Source: Zygnema cylindricum
Lineage: Eukaryota > Streptophyta > Zygnematophyceae > Zygnematales > Zygnemataceae
Length of the DNA: 64,000 nucleotides
Direction: 5' to 3'
Assembly: GCA_037447655.1 (NCBI GenBank)
Contig: JBBHKE010000864.1
Location: 66,055 to 130,054 of the forward strand
The notes under the pieces are model-generated. The model saw nothing but the letters and a program-made list of their open reading frames with translations. It was not told the origin of the DNA and made no database searches. A program made the position numbers and the translations under genes. Shown piece after piece: positions 13,930 through 32,534 of this stretch (within the stretch, counting starts at the first letter, position 1; every line of letters starts with the position of its first letter).

Positions 13930-14130
13930 ACACCTTGAATCGTTATTAGACTATAGAAATTATTAGAGTAAAGAAAAATTAGCGTCATTCATTCTAATAT
14001 AGTGCCAGGAGACGTGGCAGATTATGGTCCACGTACTTAAATAGTGTAATTTATTCTATTTAAGGTATCAAATGTCAGAATTTTCGGGTGCCGATATAGA
14101 GTACATAAGGCTAACAACGATTCACGGTGT
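13930..14130. mobile_element. N-family short inverted-repeat element (N4)
   Basis: A 201-bp element with ends ACACCTTGAATCGTTATTAG and CTAACAACGATTCACGGTGT. The interior, including GACGTGGCAGATTATGGTCC, matches the inverted interior of the 200-bp element at 55787-55986. The terminal repeats of the two copies differ (TTGAATC here, GCCAATC there), so interior and ends have not evolved together. Confidence 0.75.
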
Positions 14131-14286
14131 AATGTTAACAACATTTTTGGACTATCGACCCTTACCGTTGATAAGCCAAAATTAAGCATAGCCAAAATTA
14201 AACATTATAAAAATTCATATTCAAAATTATATTGTTCACGTGTTCTATAAGTTTTAAATATTTAAATAGTGTTGCGCATTGACAAG

Positions 14287-15803
14287 TGTTGATATTTGAG
14301 CATTTTCTAGGTCTGGTTTAGGAAAGAAAATGAGTAGAGGCAGTTTGCCTCTGACTCCCTTCTCCAAGCCCCCACACTTGTTGTAGTCACTGAAGGCTGG
14401 ATAGGGAGCTAGAGCTATGGCTGCCTAAGCTCTCCAGAGAGACAGGAGTAGATGAAAGAAGTTTTACTAGCAAAAGAGCACTTGACGGCTAGATTACTTG
14501 ACGGAAACTAGATTTGAACCTAGAAGCTACTGCCCATAAAATAACCCGTAGAAGGTAGGCATATCCGTTAAGTCTACGACTAGAGTTAGGTTACATTATA
14601 CTTGATAAATATATATACATTAATACGTAGAGATTTTCATTAAACTAGGTTAACGACATCTAGAACATAGAACCAGTTGCAAAACAAATGGTACGGACAT
14701 TTGCTTCGACGGCCCAGATACAATTTGGATTTGAATCGACGGCCGTGGTGCGAGCCGCGATTTCGGAGTGGGCGACGTGGCATTTTCGGGCACCGCCACT
14801 ACCGGATGACAAGTGGCAAGTTCTTACAGGATTGCGGGATCTCCAGAAAGCAAGATGACGAGTCCGAATGTGACAACTGTCACATTATGGCGATGAAGTA
14901 CAAGGATCGTACTTAAAGTACTTCGGCGCCTGTACTTTCTTGTACGGTACAGTCATCCGATCTTACGACGACTGTATAATGTCAACGGTCAACAATTGGA
15001 CAACGACCGTAGAAATTCAACGGTCAACATTGAAGGAATTTCAACGGTCAACATAATTCGACGCACCGTTATATCGAACGGCTGACATTGATAGCCGAAT
15101 TGCAAACGGACGGCACGCGTGAGTGCGGGAATGCCGGAGAGAATATTTTACTGTACTTCGCGAATAAAAAGGAAAATCACACGTGGCATCATCCTATAGG
15201 ATGCCAGAGAAGAAAAAGACAGAATGACGATGACTTGTATGCCACGTGGCAGATAGAGTGGTGCCGAATATCTTCGTACATAAAGTACGGCGGCTACCGT
15301 ACTTTCTACGTTTATTATGTAGTGTATTACATTTTGATTGGTCTAGAGGGGTTGTGAGTAGGTTTTAGGACTTAGAATTATTTTTGGTAGATAACCCGCC
15401 TCTCCCAGAGAGCATCTTGTATAAAAGGCAAACTTTGGCCAGCCATAATTATCAATTCAGTTGACCATTTTCAGTGATTCTTGTTGTTGCGGACTCAGGG
15501 GAGTCCAGGAGTCCAGGCTACACAGGAGTGTAGTCGGTCAGAGTTTTTTGATTGCCTGGGTGGCTGCATTTCTAAGGGAAAGTCAAAGTGGGTGAATGTG
15601 TCCAAATCTCATAATCTAACTTTGCATTCTGTGGTGGAACTGAACACACAGAAAGTCTTATTTCACAGGGGTGAAGCTGTAATGGGGTTCTGATTGTCAA
15701 GGTGTCAATCATTTGGGTTTATATAAACTTGGAGTCGGCACTATCTAGATTAGCTTCTTTTGATCTGCAAATTCTGTGTGGCAATGGAGCCCATAGAATT
15801 TCA
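14287..15803 (+). mobile_element. Diverged solo-type LTR related to the gag-only retrotransposon
   Basis: It begins TGTTGATATTTGAGCATTTT and ends at AGAATTTCA. Blocks collinear with the 1242-bp LTRs at 58949 and 62078 occur in the opposite orientation: GGCAGTTTGCCTCTGACTCC, CTTGTTGTAGTCACTGAAGG, GGATAGGGAGCTAGAGCTATG, CCGCCTCTCCCAGAGAGCA and GACTCAGGGGAGTCCAGG. At 1517 bp it is longer than those LTRs. The extra sequence includes AACGGTCAACA repeats near 14990-15060. No primer site, Gag or second LTR follows, and no 5-bp target duplication is visible (ACAAG left, GTTCA right). It is probably an old solo LTR or a truncated copy. Confidence 0.85.
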
Positions 15804-16867
15804 GTTCACATGTATAAGGAAAAACATGAAATTCAAAATCAAAAGATTCAACTGTGAAAAATTCCAGATTAGTTGGCATTAAGTATTTTTCCTTATCTGA
15901 AAAATCGGTTTAGGGTTGCGCGACAAATTAGTGTTCAAGTAACAATGATATCCAAAGAATAAACAATATTTTGATCGCGCGGTAATTTGATTTTTTGTAC
16001 ATTATTGAACCATTAAGTTAAACTATACACTTAACTACAGTGTGTAATCTGTTCACTGTTATCATCATTTGAACAGCATGAAAGAGAAAACTACATTTTT
16101 TGTTTCACAAACTTTTTATTGCCCTGTTTTGTTGGAAAAGTAGCCAAAATAGCAAATGAGCAAAATAAAAGTTGGAAGAAACAATAAACACTGTTGAATA
16201 AAAATAGGCTTATGTGTCATTTTTGAGGCACCGAAAGAATACAACTAATGGAAACTAAGAAATGATACTCGTGGGACCCATGGACTAAAAATTCGGCAAT
16301 AAAACACTATATAGTAACATCACAAGTCTCCTTGTAGAAAAATGATTTTGTTTTTGTGCTTTTTCTTACTTTTTTTAGGTAGACGATATGTAAACCTCAC
16401 AATTCACATTTACAAGTTTTTTGATTTTCAATACCAACACAAGATTATGTCGTTCAAATTTTCACAAATTTTTTTAACAGAAATTCTCCTTCATCTCTTG
16501 TATTTACGAATAGACTCTCCTGTGAATTTGGGTGACTGATATAAAATTTGTAAAAAGACAAAAAAAAAAAAAAAACAATGGTAAAAAATCAAAATATTTC
16601 TTCAACAACCGACGAAAAAATGAGCAAAAGTATGATGTAAATTCAATACGACAAGTGTCACAAGTACTCAAAGGCTTTCTTCATCAATGCCGATTTCCCT
16701 CCTAAAGGAAAAAGTGAGACAATCTTACACTAAAAGGACAAAAATAATGGTTTTCTAACTAATGCTCTCTAATTTTCTAACGACAAATGTTATGTACACG
16801 TCATAAAACAATTACTGGAAAATAGTCTAATCTTTTAGTAACTTTTTCTACAACATTGAATGGAAAA
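15804..16867. other. Intergenic, 3' flank of esterase B
   Basis: AT-rich, no gene recognised. It should contain the 3' untranslated region and poly(A) site of the minus-strand esterase. AATAAA-type hexamers on that strand are too common here to choose one. Confidence 0.5.
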
Positions 16868-23346
<6,479 letters not shown>

Positions 23347-23520
23347 CGTGGGAGAAGGCATAAGAGGTAGGAAATGAATGTGGAAGACAAGAAGGTAGAG
23401 GGAGAAGGAAGCGGGAAGAGAGGGGAAAGAGGAAGGATGAGGGGAAAGAGAAAGGGGGAGAGAGAGAGCGCGAGTGAGAGAGGGGAGTGGCGAAACTGTT
23501 CTTTTGTTTTTTGCTGTCAC

Positions 23521-24970
23521 GCTTTGCTAGAAACTTGACACGTACAAAATACGGACGTTATAGGTTTTCCTCGTAGTAAAATTGAAATGGAGGTCAAGCC
23601 GACATGAAGGACTGTACGGAAAAGTAGTTAATCGGGAAATCCAATTATAGGAGAAACTGGAAGATCTGCTGTGTGTCCAAAGTACTTATAACTTACCGCG
23701 TGGCGTTTTCTAAGTGGACCAAAAAATGGGAAACATATCTGGCAGCGGACAAATGACAGGGCGACTCCTGCGGACACGGAAATAAAATACGGACGTCTCA
23801 TGAGAAAGAATATTTAATTTTACACTTTAGCTTTTACGCAAAGTACGATTCACGGATGACGACAGCTACGCAGTACGGATGAGAGGGAGACGTAGTTCCA
23901 TGCTGTCATATGACAAAGTATACGAACTGTGCAAGACATCAGATTGTTCGAACTTAATTTTAGATTACAATATTACAGTGTCAGAATAACAGTTAATTAC
24001 CGTACGTAGAAAAAGGACGAAACCTTGAAAATCTTGCGGGATAATTGTCGCCATTCTCCACGAATGAGCGGACGCGCCAGACTCCAGGCCTAGCTTTTCA
24101 AAAAAAATCGAATACGGTCAGTACGCTGAAAATTTTCAGTCCAAGCGTGAACTTTAGGGTTGTAAACAAGCACATGAAACCGTTAAGCATTCAAACCCTA
24201 AATACTGTAGCTTTACAGTACGATACCCTAGGCGAAGTTAATTCCGTACGCACAAAACATATGAACCTGACAGTATCTTACCATCCAATTGCTGCGTCCA
24301 AAACGACATGTGTGTACGGAAAAGAGTAGATTAAAGGGCCAAAAAAGTGAAAAACACACATTGACTATAATACGCTGTTGTTCAAATCGTGCGGTTTTTT
24401 CTATTTTTCCGATTGCTACGTATAATTTGTGAATGTTGAAATAATCGCAAAAAAATCGCGATGTACTTTCTGTCCGGTAAACTGAACGGGCCATTTACAG
24501 ACACTGTACGGTATTTTACGGTAAATGTATGGTTTTGTACGAAAAAAAGTACGGACTTTGACGAAAAGATACTTTGCACTTCGTAGTACTTTCTGCCCGT
24601 TAAACTGAACAGGAATTTTACGGGAAACGTAAGGAATTGTACCAAAATGTACGGACGGGAACTGTACGAGAAATGTTCAAACTGCAGTGTATGTAAAATT
24701 CATTAAATGTACAAACTGCGGTATATGTAAAATTCATTTTTGTTATATGTACGGAACAGTACGGGTGAAAAATCATTAACGATTTCTACGATTTTTTAAA
24801 AACTTTCAATGCGTTCGTTACGTATAGTTCGTCGCGATTGAATCGCTCGCACTAAACGTTGTGAACAACTATGATATAATAGCATTCACGCTGTAAATTT
24901 TTTATCAAAAATACGAGAAAGTATGTAAATTTTCACACGGGAGCGACAGTACAAGCAAAGTTCGTTACAG
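23521..24970. other. Intergenic between esterase B and transposon cluster
   Basis: No gene recognised. The segment TACTTTCTGTCCGGTAAACTGAAC near 24462-24488 recurs with changes near 24591-24613, each followed by ACGG/TTTTACGG motifs, suggesting a degenerate repeat of about 130 bp. GTAC/CGTAC motifs are frequent. Confidence 0.5.
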
Positions 24971-25191
24971 TACACCGCCAATCGTTGTTAGCGTTGTGTA
25001 CACTAATTCCGTCCCGCTTTTTTTATTTTTTATTCTCAAATAGAATTATCCACACTATTTTAAAAAAGCCCTAATTCCTTATTAGAATACACGATTTCTT
25101 CGAAAATTTTCAAATTCCCAATTAGCGTAAACCACGCTAATTATTCGTATACGCTAAAAAAGCTTACACGCTAATAACGATTGGCGGTGTA
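24971..25191. mobile_element. N-family short inverted-repeat element (N2)
   Basis: A 221-bp element with ends TACACCGCCAATCGTTGTTA and the inverted TAATAACGATTGGCGGTGT. The interior starts with GTACACTAATTCCGTCCCGC, as in the element at 55997-56556, and both end with an AATTAGCGTA/TACGCTAA-rich arm. No coding capacity. The flanks read AGT on both sides, compatible with a 3-bp target duplication, though this is not upheld by all copies. Confidence 0.82.
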
Positions 25192-25220
25192 GTTTTCTCG
25201 CCCGTTGAGGTGAAAGGTGT

Positions 25221-25281
25221 AACATACGAACAAGTTGAAAGTACCATACACTGTATGGTACTTTCAACTTGTTCGTATGTT
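25221..25281. repeat. Near-perfect 61-bp palindrome (30-bp arms, 1-bp spacer)
   Basis: The left arm starts AACATACGAACAAGTTG and is followed, after a single C at 25251, by its exact reverse complement ending CAACTTGTTCGTATGTT. I found no mismatch in 30 base pairs. It fills most of the 96-bp gap between elements N2 and E1. Long perfect palindromes without a spacer are unstable in bacteria and yeast, so its perfection suggests a recent origin or an assembly fold-back. Confidence 0.95.
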
Positions 25282-25287
25282 ATTTTC

Positions 25288-26432
25288 TAGTGTTGTGTAT
25301 CAGTAAAAAACTTATCGCGATAACACCGATACCTATAGCTATCGGTTATCGAACGGTCAAAGGTTCCGATATATCGGTCTGAGACCAACAAATTCCATAA
25401 CGGCGATATCTTAAAAAATATATATTATGCATACAATAGTACTTTATAACATAATGTATTATATTATTGACTCTATATAATGAAGTACCTTCCATTGCAC
25501 CCGTACATTTTTCGTACAGTTATATACAGTGTCCGTATATGTTCCTACTTTCTAGGGTTATATAAATGTTTTTTAGGGTTTTAGATTACATTTCCTTAAA
25601 TTCCGTATATTCGGTATAACTCCCGCACACTTTTCATACATGTACGTACACTGGCCGTATTTTGCATACTTGTTAGGGATATTAATTTTAGGGTTTGGAG
25701 GATACATTGCCGTACAATTTCGTATATTTCGGTACAGCAACGCTACATTTTTCGCATATTTGCATGCAATGTTTGTACATATTCGTACTACTTAGGGTTA
25801 TTACAAGGGGGGGGGGTTACGGTTTATAGGGTACATTGCTGTACGTTCCTATATATTTTAGTACGGTTGACAAAGATTTGTCGTATGATTAGGTTTGAAG
25901 GGTACACTTTCCGTATAATTTTGAACACTTATGTTACTTGTTCGTAATTTTAAATATTTTTGAGAAATCTATACGAATTTTACGAAAAGTATGAAATCCA
26001 CGAATATTACGTAATTTTCACATAAAAGTCCAAATCCGTACGATTTGGACATCTATGGGCGTAACTAACAATCAAAAGGACATTGAGCAAGGGTATGGGA
26101 GCGCGGAACCCAAGTAAAACCCCCTTAAATAATAAATAATCAAGGAAAATTGCGATTTTTTTACCGAAATCGGGGGGAAGGGGGTCCGCGGCACGTCCGT
26201 GGAATATGGCGTACACTTGAGTGTACTGGCATTACATTTGTATGTACGTTCGGTGCATAATTCGCCGATAGTTATCGATATCGGTGCTATCGCCGATAAA
26301 TACCAATAAATATCGGGTATTTATCGCCAATAACACCGATAACGATTTATCGTACCAATATATCGATTATCGGGTACCCGAAAAAAAGGTCAATATCGGT
26401 TATCGTCAAATCCTTACCGATACACAACACTA
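25288..26432. mobile_element. E-family inverted-repeat element (E1)
   Basis: About 1.14 kb bounded by [TA]GTGTTGTGTATC and GATACACAAC-AC[TA]. TA flanks both ends, as expected for a TA target duplication or a TA-ended repeat. Both ends are rich in CGATA/TATCG motifs that pair across the element. The interior contains a degenerate 120-bp repeat (25490-25930) and a block at about 26040-26220 that recurs inverted at 51640-51850. No transposase frame was found, so it is non-autonomous or decayed. Confidence 0.8.
25490..25930. repeat. Degenerate repeat of about 120 bp, three to four units, inside E1
   Basis: TTAGGGTTAT-like starts occur at about 25553, 25672 and 25793. Each is followed by AGGGTTTNGGAT-TACATT and CCGTACAATTTCGTATATTTCGGTA. 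TAGGGTT resembles the plant-type telomere repeat, but the copies are isolated rather than in tandem. Confidence 0.7.
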
Positions 26433-26721
26433 TTATTTTCACCTTCTAGAACCCAGTTATGTAATCGTACACGTTTCCTTTGTGTGATGTACCAAAAGTA
26501 CAAGAGGCATAAATTGCAAAACAAAACAACAAAAATTTCGATGTTTGCACGCAGGTTTCGAGTATGCCGCGGAAAAAGGCAAAACGTTAAGATTCGCAAT
26601 TGTCGCAAAAAATAGTGACAGTAGAGCTATCGGAGCCGTTGGATAAAGGTGAAACTCAATCGCTGAATGTACGGTACTACCTTTCAAACAAAATAATGTG
26701 ATTTCAGGTATGTATTCAATT

Positions 26722-27106
26722 TAGTGTTATATATCGGCAATAAATTTATCGCGATAACACCAATATCGATAGCTATCGGTTATCGAAGGGTCAAGGGTCC
26801 TGATAAATCGTTCGAAGACCAACAAATTCCTTATCGGCGATAATTGGAAAAAATATAGTACGCTATATAGTAGTAATTTATAATGTACGGTATTATATTT
26901 TTCATTATATATAGCGTGGCATGCCATGTGTAACAACCTGTTCCGTACTCTCTGTAACAGAATAAAGGTAGCTCACTACAACGGTATAAACCGTACAATT
27001 GTACGGTAAACTGCAGTAGATATATCTTGCCAATATATCGATTATTGGCAACCTAAAAAAAGGTACATATCGATTATCAACAACTCTTTCCCGATACACA
27101 ACACTA
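26722..27106. mobile_element. E-family inverted-repeat element, 385 bp (E2)
   Basis: The left end TAGTGTTATATATCGG and right end CCGATACACAACACTA are mutual inverted repeats matching E1. Sub-terminal blocks TTATCGCGATAACACC and GACCAACAAATTCC are shared with E1 and with the right part of 51479-54704. The length equals that of the element at 53992-54376. No coding capacity. Confidence 0.82.
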
Positions 27107-29317
27107 GTAATCATCCACCCAAGGCTGTCTTTTGTCGTAGAGAAAATCACCTCTCAAATCTGAAAAACAAAAAAAAACAATGTACAAATGACATTATGCT
27201 GAAGCTATTATTAACTAGTACACAAAAAACATTAAATATTATGAACACGTTAAAACAAAGCAAAAATATAGAGAAAAAAAAGACAACGGCGCCCTTTGTT
27301 TATAAACAAATAAATGGAAGATTATTATTTTCCACTATAAAACAACAATAACAATAAAGAGGTATGTGTGTATGAAATTAATTCTTTCTCCTATCTACTT
27401 GTTATGTGTTACGGCGTGTTGACATGGTCGCCTGAATGGACTAAAAAAACTTTCGTATGTTACAAAGTTAAATTAGAGTGAAATCAACTAACTTCCCATT
27501 TGGTATTTTTTAATACACCTTGATGACATTTATACTTTTAGTTACACGTTATATCGTTAAATCGTCAACCTAATTTTAAACATTTTATAAAAAAAACCGT
27601 TTTAGTATAGGACATCATGAAGGTGGTTTATAAAGTGAAAGGGTTATTATATCTTAACGATATGGTTATTGATAAAGGTACTCAACCAGATACGAAAAAA
27701 AATATTTATATTGTACAAAATTGAGTAGGTGATTATAACGCGCATGCTCTACAATATTTATTAAAAAATGGTAGTCATCTCATTTTTTTTAAGTTATAAC
27801 AATATTGTGCCACCTTGACAAACTTCATGTACAACCGAGTTAGAGAATACAACCAAGTTTTCAAAGGATTGTGTAGTGCTCAGATAAACATTAGCTCATT
27901 GTCTAACATCAACATGTGTGGGTCATTAAAAACCTTACGAAAGCAATATTCCTGCTCGATGATTTAGATCAAGATCACTGGTACTAGGACAATGGCATCC
28001 TATTCTGTTTGAGTTTAAATTTATAACCTCAGATGAGATACCAACATTTTTGCTTTGTAAGATACACCATGGCAGCCTTATCTTAGATGATGTTAATATT
28101 TGGTGGTCTAAATCGATCCGAATTAAAACATTTTAGTTTATTTGCAGCGAGGTTTATTGAGTCCTAAGAAAGGTGTGTTGAGGTTCTTAAACATTATCTT
28201 TCCCAATTGTATTGTCACCATCGACCTAACGTAGCATATTCTTAATAAAAAAAGATCTAAAATATTGCATTTAAACCGTTGAGGGTCCAAATTACAAAGA
28301 TTTGATGCACGGTGTCATGACTAAATCCCTTGATACATCGGGCATCCTTTAATATATCATGATAAATGCCATTACGTATATCGATCTAATATTTTGTAGT
28401 TATGTCATTCAAAAAGATTGTTATGTTACAAAGATATTGGGCTAAATTTTAGGAGTTGGTTGCATTAAAAAATTAAAATTTAAATATGATAAAAATGGTT
28501 TCAAAGTTTGGAATATTAAAGTTTATGCATAAGGTTAAAATATGGCTAAAGTTTTATTTAGTAACGATAGTTTAAAAATCTAGTGAGCGACAAGTGGCTG
28601 AGATATAGTGAATATACTACACGAGATAAGTACCACTAAAGGAACGATATAAACAATTGTAATATTAGCTTCGGTAACGACAAAATTTGTTTTTCCCAAA
28701 ATATTATTTCTTTATTTATTAGCTTGTGGTAATATCTTTTTTTGTCTAAATTGTTTGGTTAGCATGTCAACGTTAATGTTGACGTTTTCCTGTGGTGATT
28801 TTGATTGTGTTTGTTGTAATTATATTTATGACATATACAACTTGTCCACTTTTATTATTTTGTTTGTTCGCATGAAAGACATATGTACCGTAATGCATCT
28901 ATATTAAAGGTACGAAAAAATATAAAAAATAGTGAACAGTACAACGAATAAAGTGAGAGTAATGAACAAAACTTTAAGTTTGGTTGGGCGAAAAGTCTTT
29001 TAATTTCAAAAATTTAAAGAGTTGTCCAACGAGCCTCCTTGTTATTTATTTAACGTCAATGTATATTAGTTGTATCTTAACGAGCGAATAAGCGACCCTC
29101 TTTCAACTAAGCTTGGTGGGAGATGACATACGGAGGCTCACAAATCTTTCACTAAATTGTCCAACCTACATCCGTTTTGTGGATTCAATTTGTCAAAGAT
29201 GTGAGTAATCATGTATTATTAGTTATTCATCTTTGTGGGTAGTCATGGCTTGTAGTTTTAATTAGTTTTGGTGGTTAGTGGTTTAATAAACGTTGAAATT
29301 CTAGTTTGATCTCCTTG

Positions 29318-29375
<58 letters not shown>

Positions 29376-29584
29376 GTTTGGTATTTTTTAAATATTTTTT
29401 TTTTTATCCTTCTTGCATTTAGATGGTCATTTCATCTAAAGTTTTGAAGACGACATTCACTTCCAAAATATGAGGAGAATGTGTATGTGTCACCTTTCAA
29501 GTGTTGAAATTGCGATTTCCACGATATTTAAGATTATGTAAAGCATGCCATTTTTACAAGGGCTTGCGTTAATGCCAAAATTAG
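27107..29584. other. 2.5 kb AT-rich stretch, no gene recognised
   Basis: I see no supported coding region or repeat match. The base composition is more even and less GTAC-rich than the flanks, so it may be an old, mutated insertion. A pure (TA)n tract lies at about 29322-29372. Confidence 0.5.
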
Positions 29585-29817
29585 AGTGTTGTTTATCAGT
29601 AGCCTTTTGATAATCGATATGTACCTTTTTCAGCCTAACGAAAAATATATAAATTGGTTACACATTGTTGTAAAGAAGTTGTGGAGAGAAATTAACGATA
29701 TATATCAGGTTGATAAATACCCCCCTTACTCCTTATTTATTACGTACTTTTAATATTTATGCATTTTCTTCTTGTGGTATGGAATAAATTGCGGTTTTGT
29801 TATTAAAGCCCCCTCAC

Positions 29818-30686
29818 CAGAGTTCGCAAAAGTCAAAAATTTACATAACCGAAACCGACCGTTTTTTTTTTCAATATTTGAGTAACCGACGCCCGACCGG
29901 GTTATGTCACGCTCCAAAATTGTTAACCGTCAACCGATCGGCGTTTACGAAAATAAAAATTAAGCGAATCTCGATTTCTCGCGACTAACCGTGCTTGCCG
30001 GTAACCGAAAATGTACAAAACTAACCAATGTACGACGCATGAATAAGCCATTAATTACGATTTGTCGCGCTCCCTAAGATTTGCGAAATGAATAGTGTTA
30101 CTACCGTGTCAGATTTGCGAAGCTTTGTCGCGTTCCCTAAGATTTGCGAAATAAATTGTGTACTACCGTGTCAGATTTGCGACGCTTTGTCGCGTTCCCT
30201 AAGATTTTCGAAATGAATAGTGTACTACAGTGTCAAATTTGCGACGCTTTGTCGCGTTTCTTTTGATTTGCGAAATAAATAGCTTACTACAGTACCTTGT
30301 CAGGTTTGCGACGCTAGTCATGATGTCACGTACTTCCACGATGCCAAAGAGTACAAAGTACATGAATGTTGGATTATCTTTTTGTAAGATTCGCGAAATG
30401 AATAGTGTTAGTACCGTGTCAGATTTGCGACAGTAATCATGATGCCACGTACTTCCACGATACCAAAAGTACAAAGAACAATAATGTTGGAAAAAAAAGT
30501 ACAAAATTTTCATTTTTTTTGGTTTTTTGTTTGACCGACCGTAACTGACCGTTTTTGTTTTCTTGGTGAGTCAACCGACCGTAACCGCCCGACCCCCAAA
30601 ATTTGGCAACCGAATCCGTTCCGGATCCGGCGCGGGCGGTCGGTTAACGGTCGGTCACGGTTTCGGTTGACCGTTTGCGACCTCTG
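29818..30686. mobile_element. Nested inverted-repeat element with CAGAG(G/T)TCGCAAA ends
   Basis: The left end CAGAGTTCGCAAAAGTCAA and the inverted right end CAGAGGTCGCAAACGGTCAA are followed on both sides by ACCGAAACCG and repeated GACCGTAACCGACCG motifs. CAGAG-type ends recall hAT transposons, but no 8-bp target duplication is visible (CCCCTCAC left, CTTAGCGG right) and there is no transposase. It sits inside E6. Confidence 0.6.
30061..30310. repeat. 62-bp minisatellite, four copies
   Basis: Units begin TTTGTCGCG at 30061, 30124, 30186 and 30248. Each continues with CCCTAAGATTTGCGAAAT, TAGTGT, ACTACCGTGTCAGATTTGCG. A second-level repeat follows: CATGATG(T/C)CACGTACTTCCACGAT occurs at about 30319 and 30438. 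All lie within the nested element at 29818-30686. Confidence 0.9.
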
Positions 30687-30790
30687 CTTAGCGGCAATAA
30701 TTTTGTTGGTCCCGGAGCGATATATCGCCCCACTCGCTATTTTATAACCAATAACATTGGTGTCGTGTTTATCGCCGATATGAAATTATC

Positions 30791-31570
30791 CGATTAGATT
30801 CACATTTTTGAACATGTGACTACCGCCCTAATGACATATACACGCTGCGCGCAACAAGAAATTAATCCCGTGAAAACGTTTAAATAAAACCACCTCGCAG
30901 TTCAACTGCGTGCTGGTGGATCACGGAGAAATTCAATTTTTTAGGCTCATAATGCTAGCCCCGGGCCAGGCGGCGGTGATTGGACGGACGAGATTGAAAG
31001 ATGCTTCGACAGATCTTTGAAGATATGAAAACCAACGGTTGAACGTGATTTGCGCTAAAATGAAGAGGCAATAATGTCGGGAAAACATTTGATCGATGAC
31101 GTGGAGCGGCCTTGAGCCGTTATGACAAATGACGTATCGTCAGACTAGTTTCCTAGCACATCTCAAAAGATCTGGCTGATGCCACTTGCGCACGTGAAAA
31201 TTTTAATGGTACAGAAAAGTTTTGTCATTTTTACACTTCGAAAGTCCTAAACCTTGTAAAAAAGTAAAGCTGACCGTTAAAGTCATTTGGACCTTGTCCG
31301 GATGTGCCACGTAGTACAGTTCATTTGTCATTTAGCAGACACAGCAACGAGTCCGCGCCCATTTTTAAAAGGACGAACACGGTCCATTTTATTTAAAAAC
31401 TTGCTATGTTGACATCAGAAAACGTTAAAAAAACCCTGGCCACATCGTGTAAGCTTTGGTACACTGTACGGTTTCAAATTTTGACTTGTGAGTGTCTTGA
31501 AGTCGATCCAGCGCCTCGTCCGTGCACCACGTGCGCAGTACGGTCTGTATTATTGTTTTTTTTTTTTGTC
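30791..31570. other. Intergenic, no gene recognised
   Basis: No supported features. A locally GC-richer patch at 30950-31000 gives no protein family match in any frame. Confidence 0.5.
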
Positions 31571-32534
31571 TTAGGGTGCGTCTCCATGTACTTGAAACTT
31601 AGAGAAAAACCTTTGTTTTTTAGCGCAGATCCGGCGGACCCGGATTTCGGGTGTCCCTATGTGTAACAACGACATAGTTACTTATGCGTGTGACGATTGT
31701 ATACGCTGACAATGACTGTGACGACTGTCAGCGTCTACAATCTGTGATGACGCACGTTTTTTTTTGTAGCAGCTTGTGACGTCGCATGAATTTTCGTGAC
31801 ATTGTAGACGTATCGCCTTCCAGCTTGTGCCCTTTCACGGTTGAAGAAGATGCATTTTGCCTTTGCGTCGCTTCTCCGCTCGACGTGAAATGGCATCGGA
31901 ATCTTGAGACCATAGTTCAAAAGTAGGTGAAAGTAGGCCCATACAATATGCCTATTGTACGCAAAACATACATATGACCTTAAGACCCATATTGTATTCG
32001 GACCTATTCGGACCAATTAAAACATTCGGACCAAAAACTTTTATTTACACCGTCAGATTCGGACGATCGGACGGTCTCCGATCAAATTAGCGATCTAAGA
32101 AGATCACATGAAAAGCCCATAACACAACTTACGACAAAGGCGCCGACCAAAGGCCTACCATAAAAACGTCTACTTTTGAACTATGCGACAAATGGAAGGG
32201 AAAAAGGTACCCTTTCTGGCGCAAAATGTCAATTTTTGTAAATTTTTTTACACGTGCTAATACGTGTTCCTATTTGCTTTTCGAAAATACTTTGTTTTAA
32301 AACACATCGTCCCTGTGTTTTAAAGACAAGTTTGAAGATGACGTTTTTTGGCGTGGCTGGGTCGAAGAACACAAGACGACAACATGTAGTACATTCTAAA
32401 TTAGACGATGACGCAAAATGTATTCTCCTTTTTAATATTTTTTGTACGGCAGAAATTTACGCGGTACGGCTCTAAGTTTTACAGGAAAACGACAGAAAAA
32501 ACCCCTTACTTAGGCACATGGAGACGCACCCTTA
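31571..32534. mobile_element. F-family element with AGGGTGCGTCTCCATG ends (F1)
   Basis: TTAGGGTGCGTCTCCATGTA at the left is inverted at the right as CACATGGAGACGCACCCTTA. The interior, including TGTGACGATTGTATACGCTG and ATGACGTTTTTTGGCGTGGC, matches 12354-13188. Unlike that copy, its termini are inverted rather than direct. The block ATCCGGCGGACCCGGATTTC (near 31628) recurs inverted inside esterase B intron 7 near 18270-18300. Element P1 is inserted in it. No coding capacity. Confidence 0.75.
31911..32185. mobile_element. P-family short inverted-repeat element (P1)
   Basis: 275 bp with ends CATAGTTCAAAAGTAGG and CTACTTTTGAACTATG. Interior blocks CCTATTCGGACCAATTAAAAC and CCATATTGTATTCGG recur inverted at 52486-52759. 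It splits F1 relative to its homologue F2, showing insertion into F1. No reading frame. Confidence 0.88.

Larger units (their letters stand above)
29585..30790. mobile_element. Diverged E-family element carrying a nested element (E6)
   Basis: The left part AGTGTTGTTTATCAGTAGCC followed by GATAATCGATATGTACC matches the E2 right end in inverted form. The right part GTTGGTCCCGGAGCGATATATCG and ATATGAAATTATCCGAT resembles the right end of 53992-54376. The element is split by the nested repeat at 29818-30686. Confidence 0.6.

Noticed and set aside
13926-14134. Possible tRNA or small RNA hairpin
   Set aside because: The fold is explained by the terminal inverted repeats of an N-family element.
25550-25810. 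Telomere-like TTTAGGG/TAGGGTTA motifs
   Set aside because: Only isolated copies inside a 120-bp repeat of element E1, with no tandem array, so not telomeric.
30061-30310. CRISPR-like array of regularly spaced repeats
   Set aside because: The whole 62-bp period is conserved, so there are no unique spacers, and the context is a nested eukaryotic transposon.
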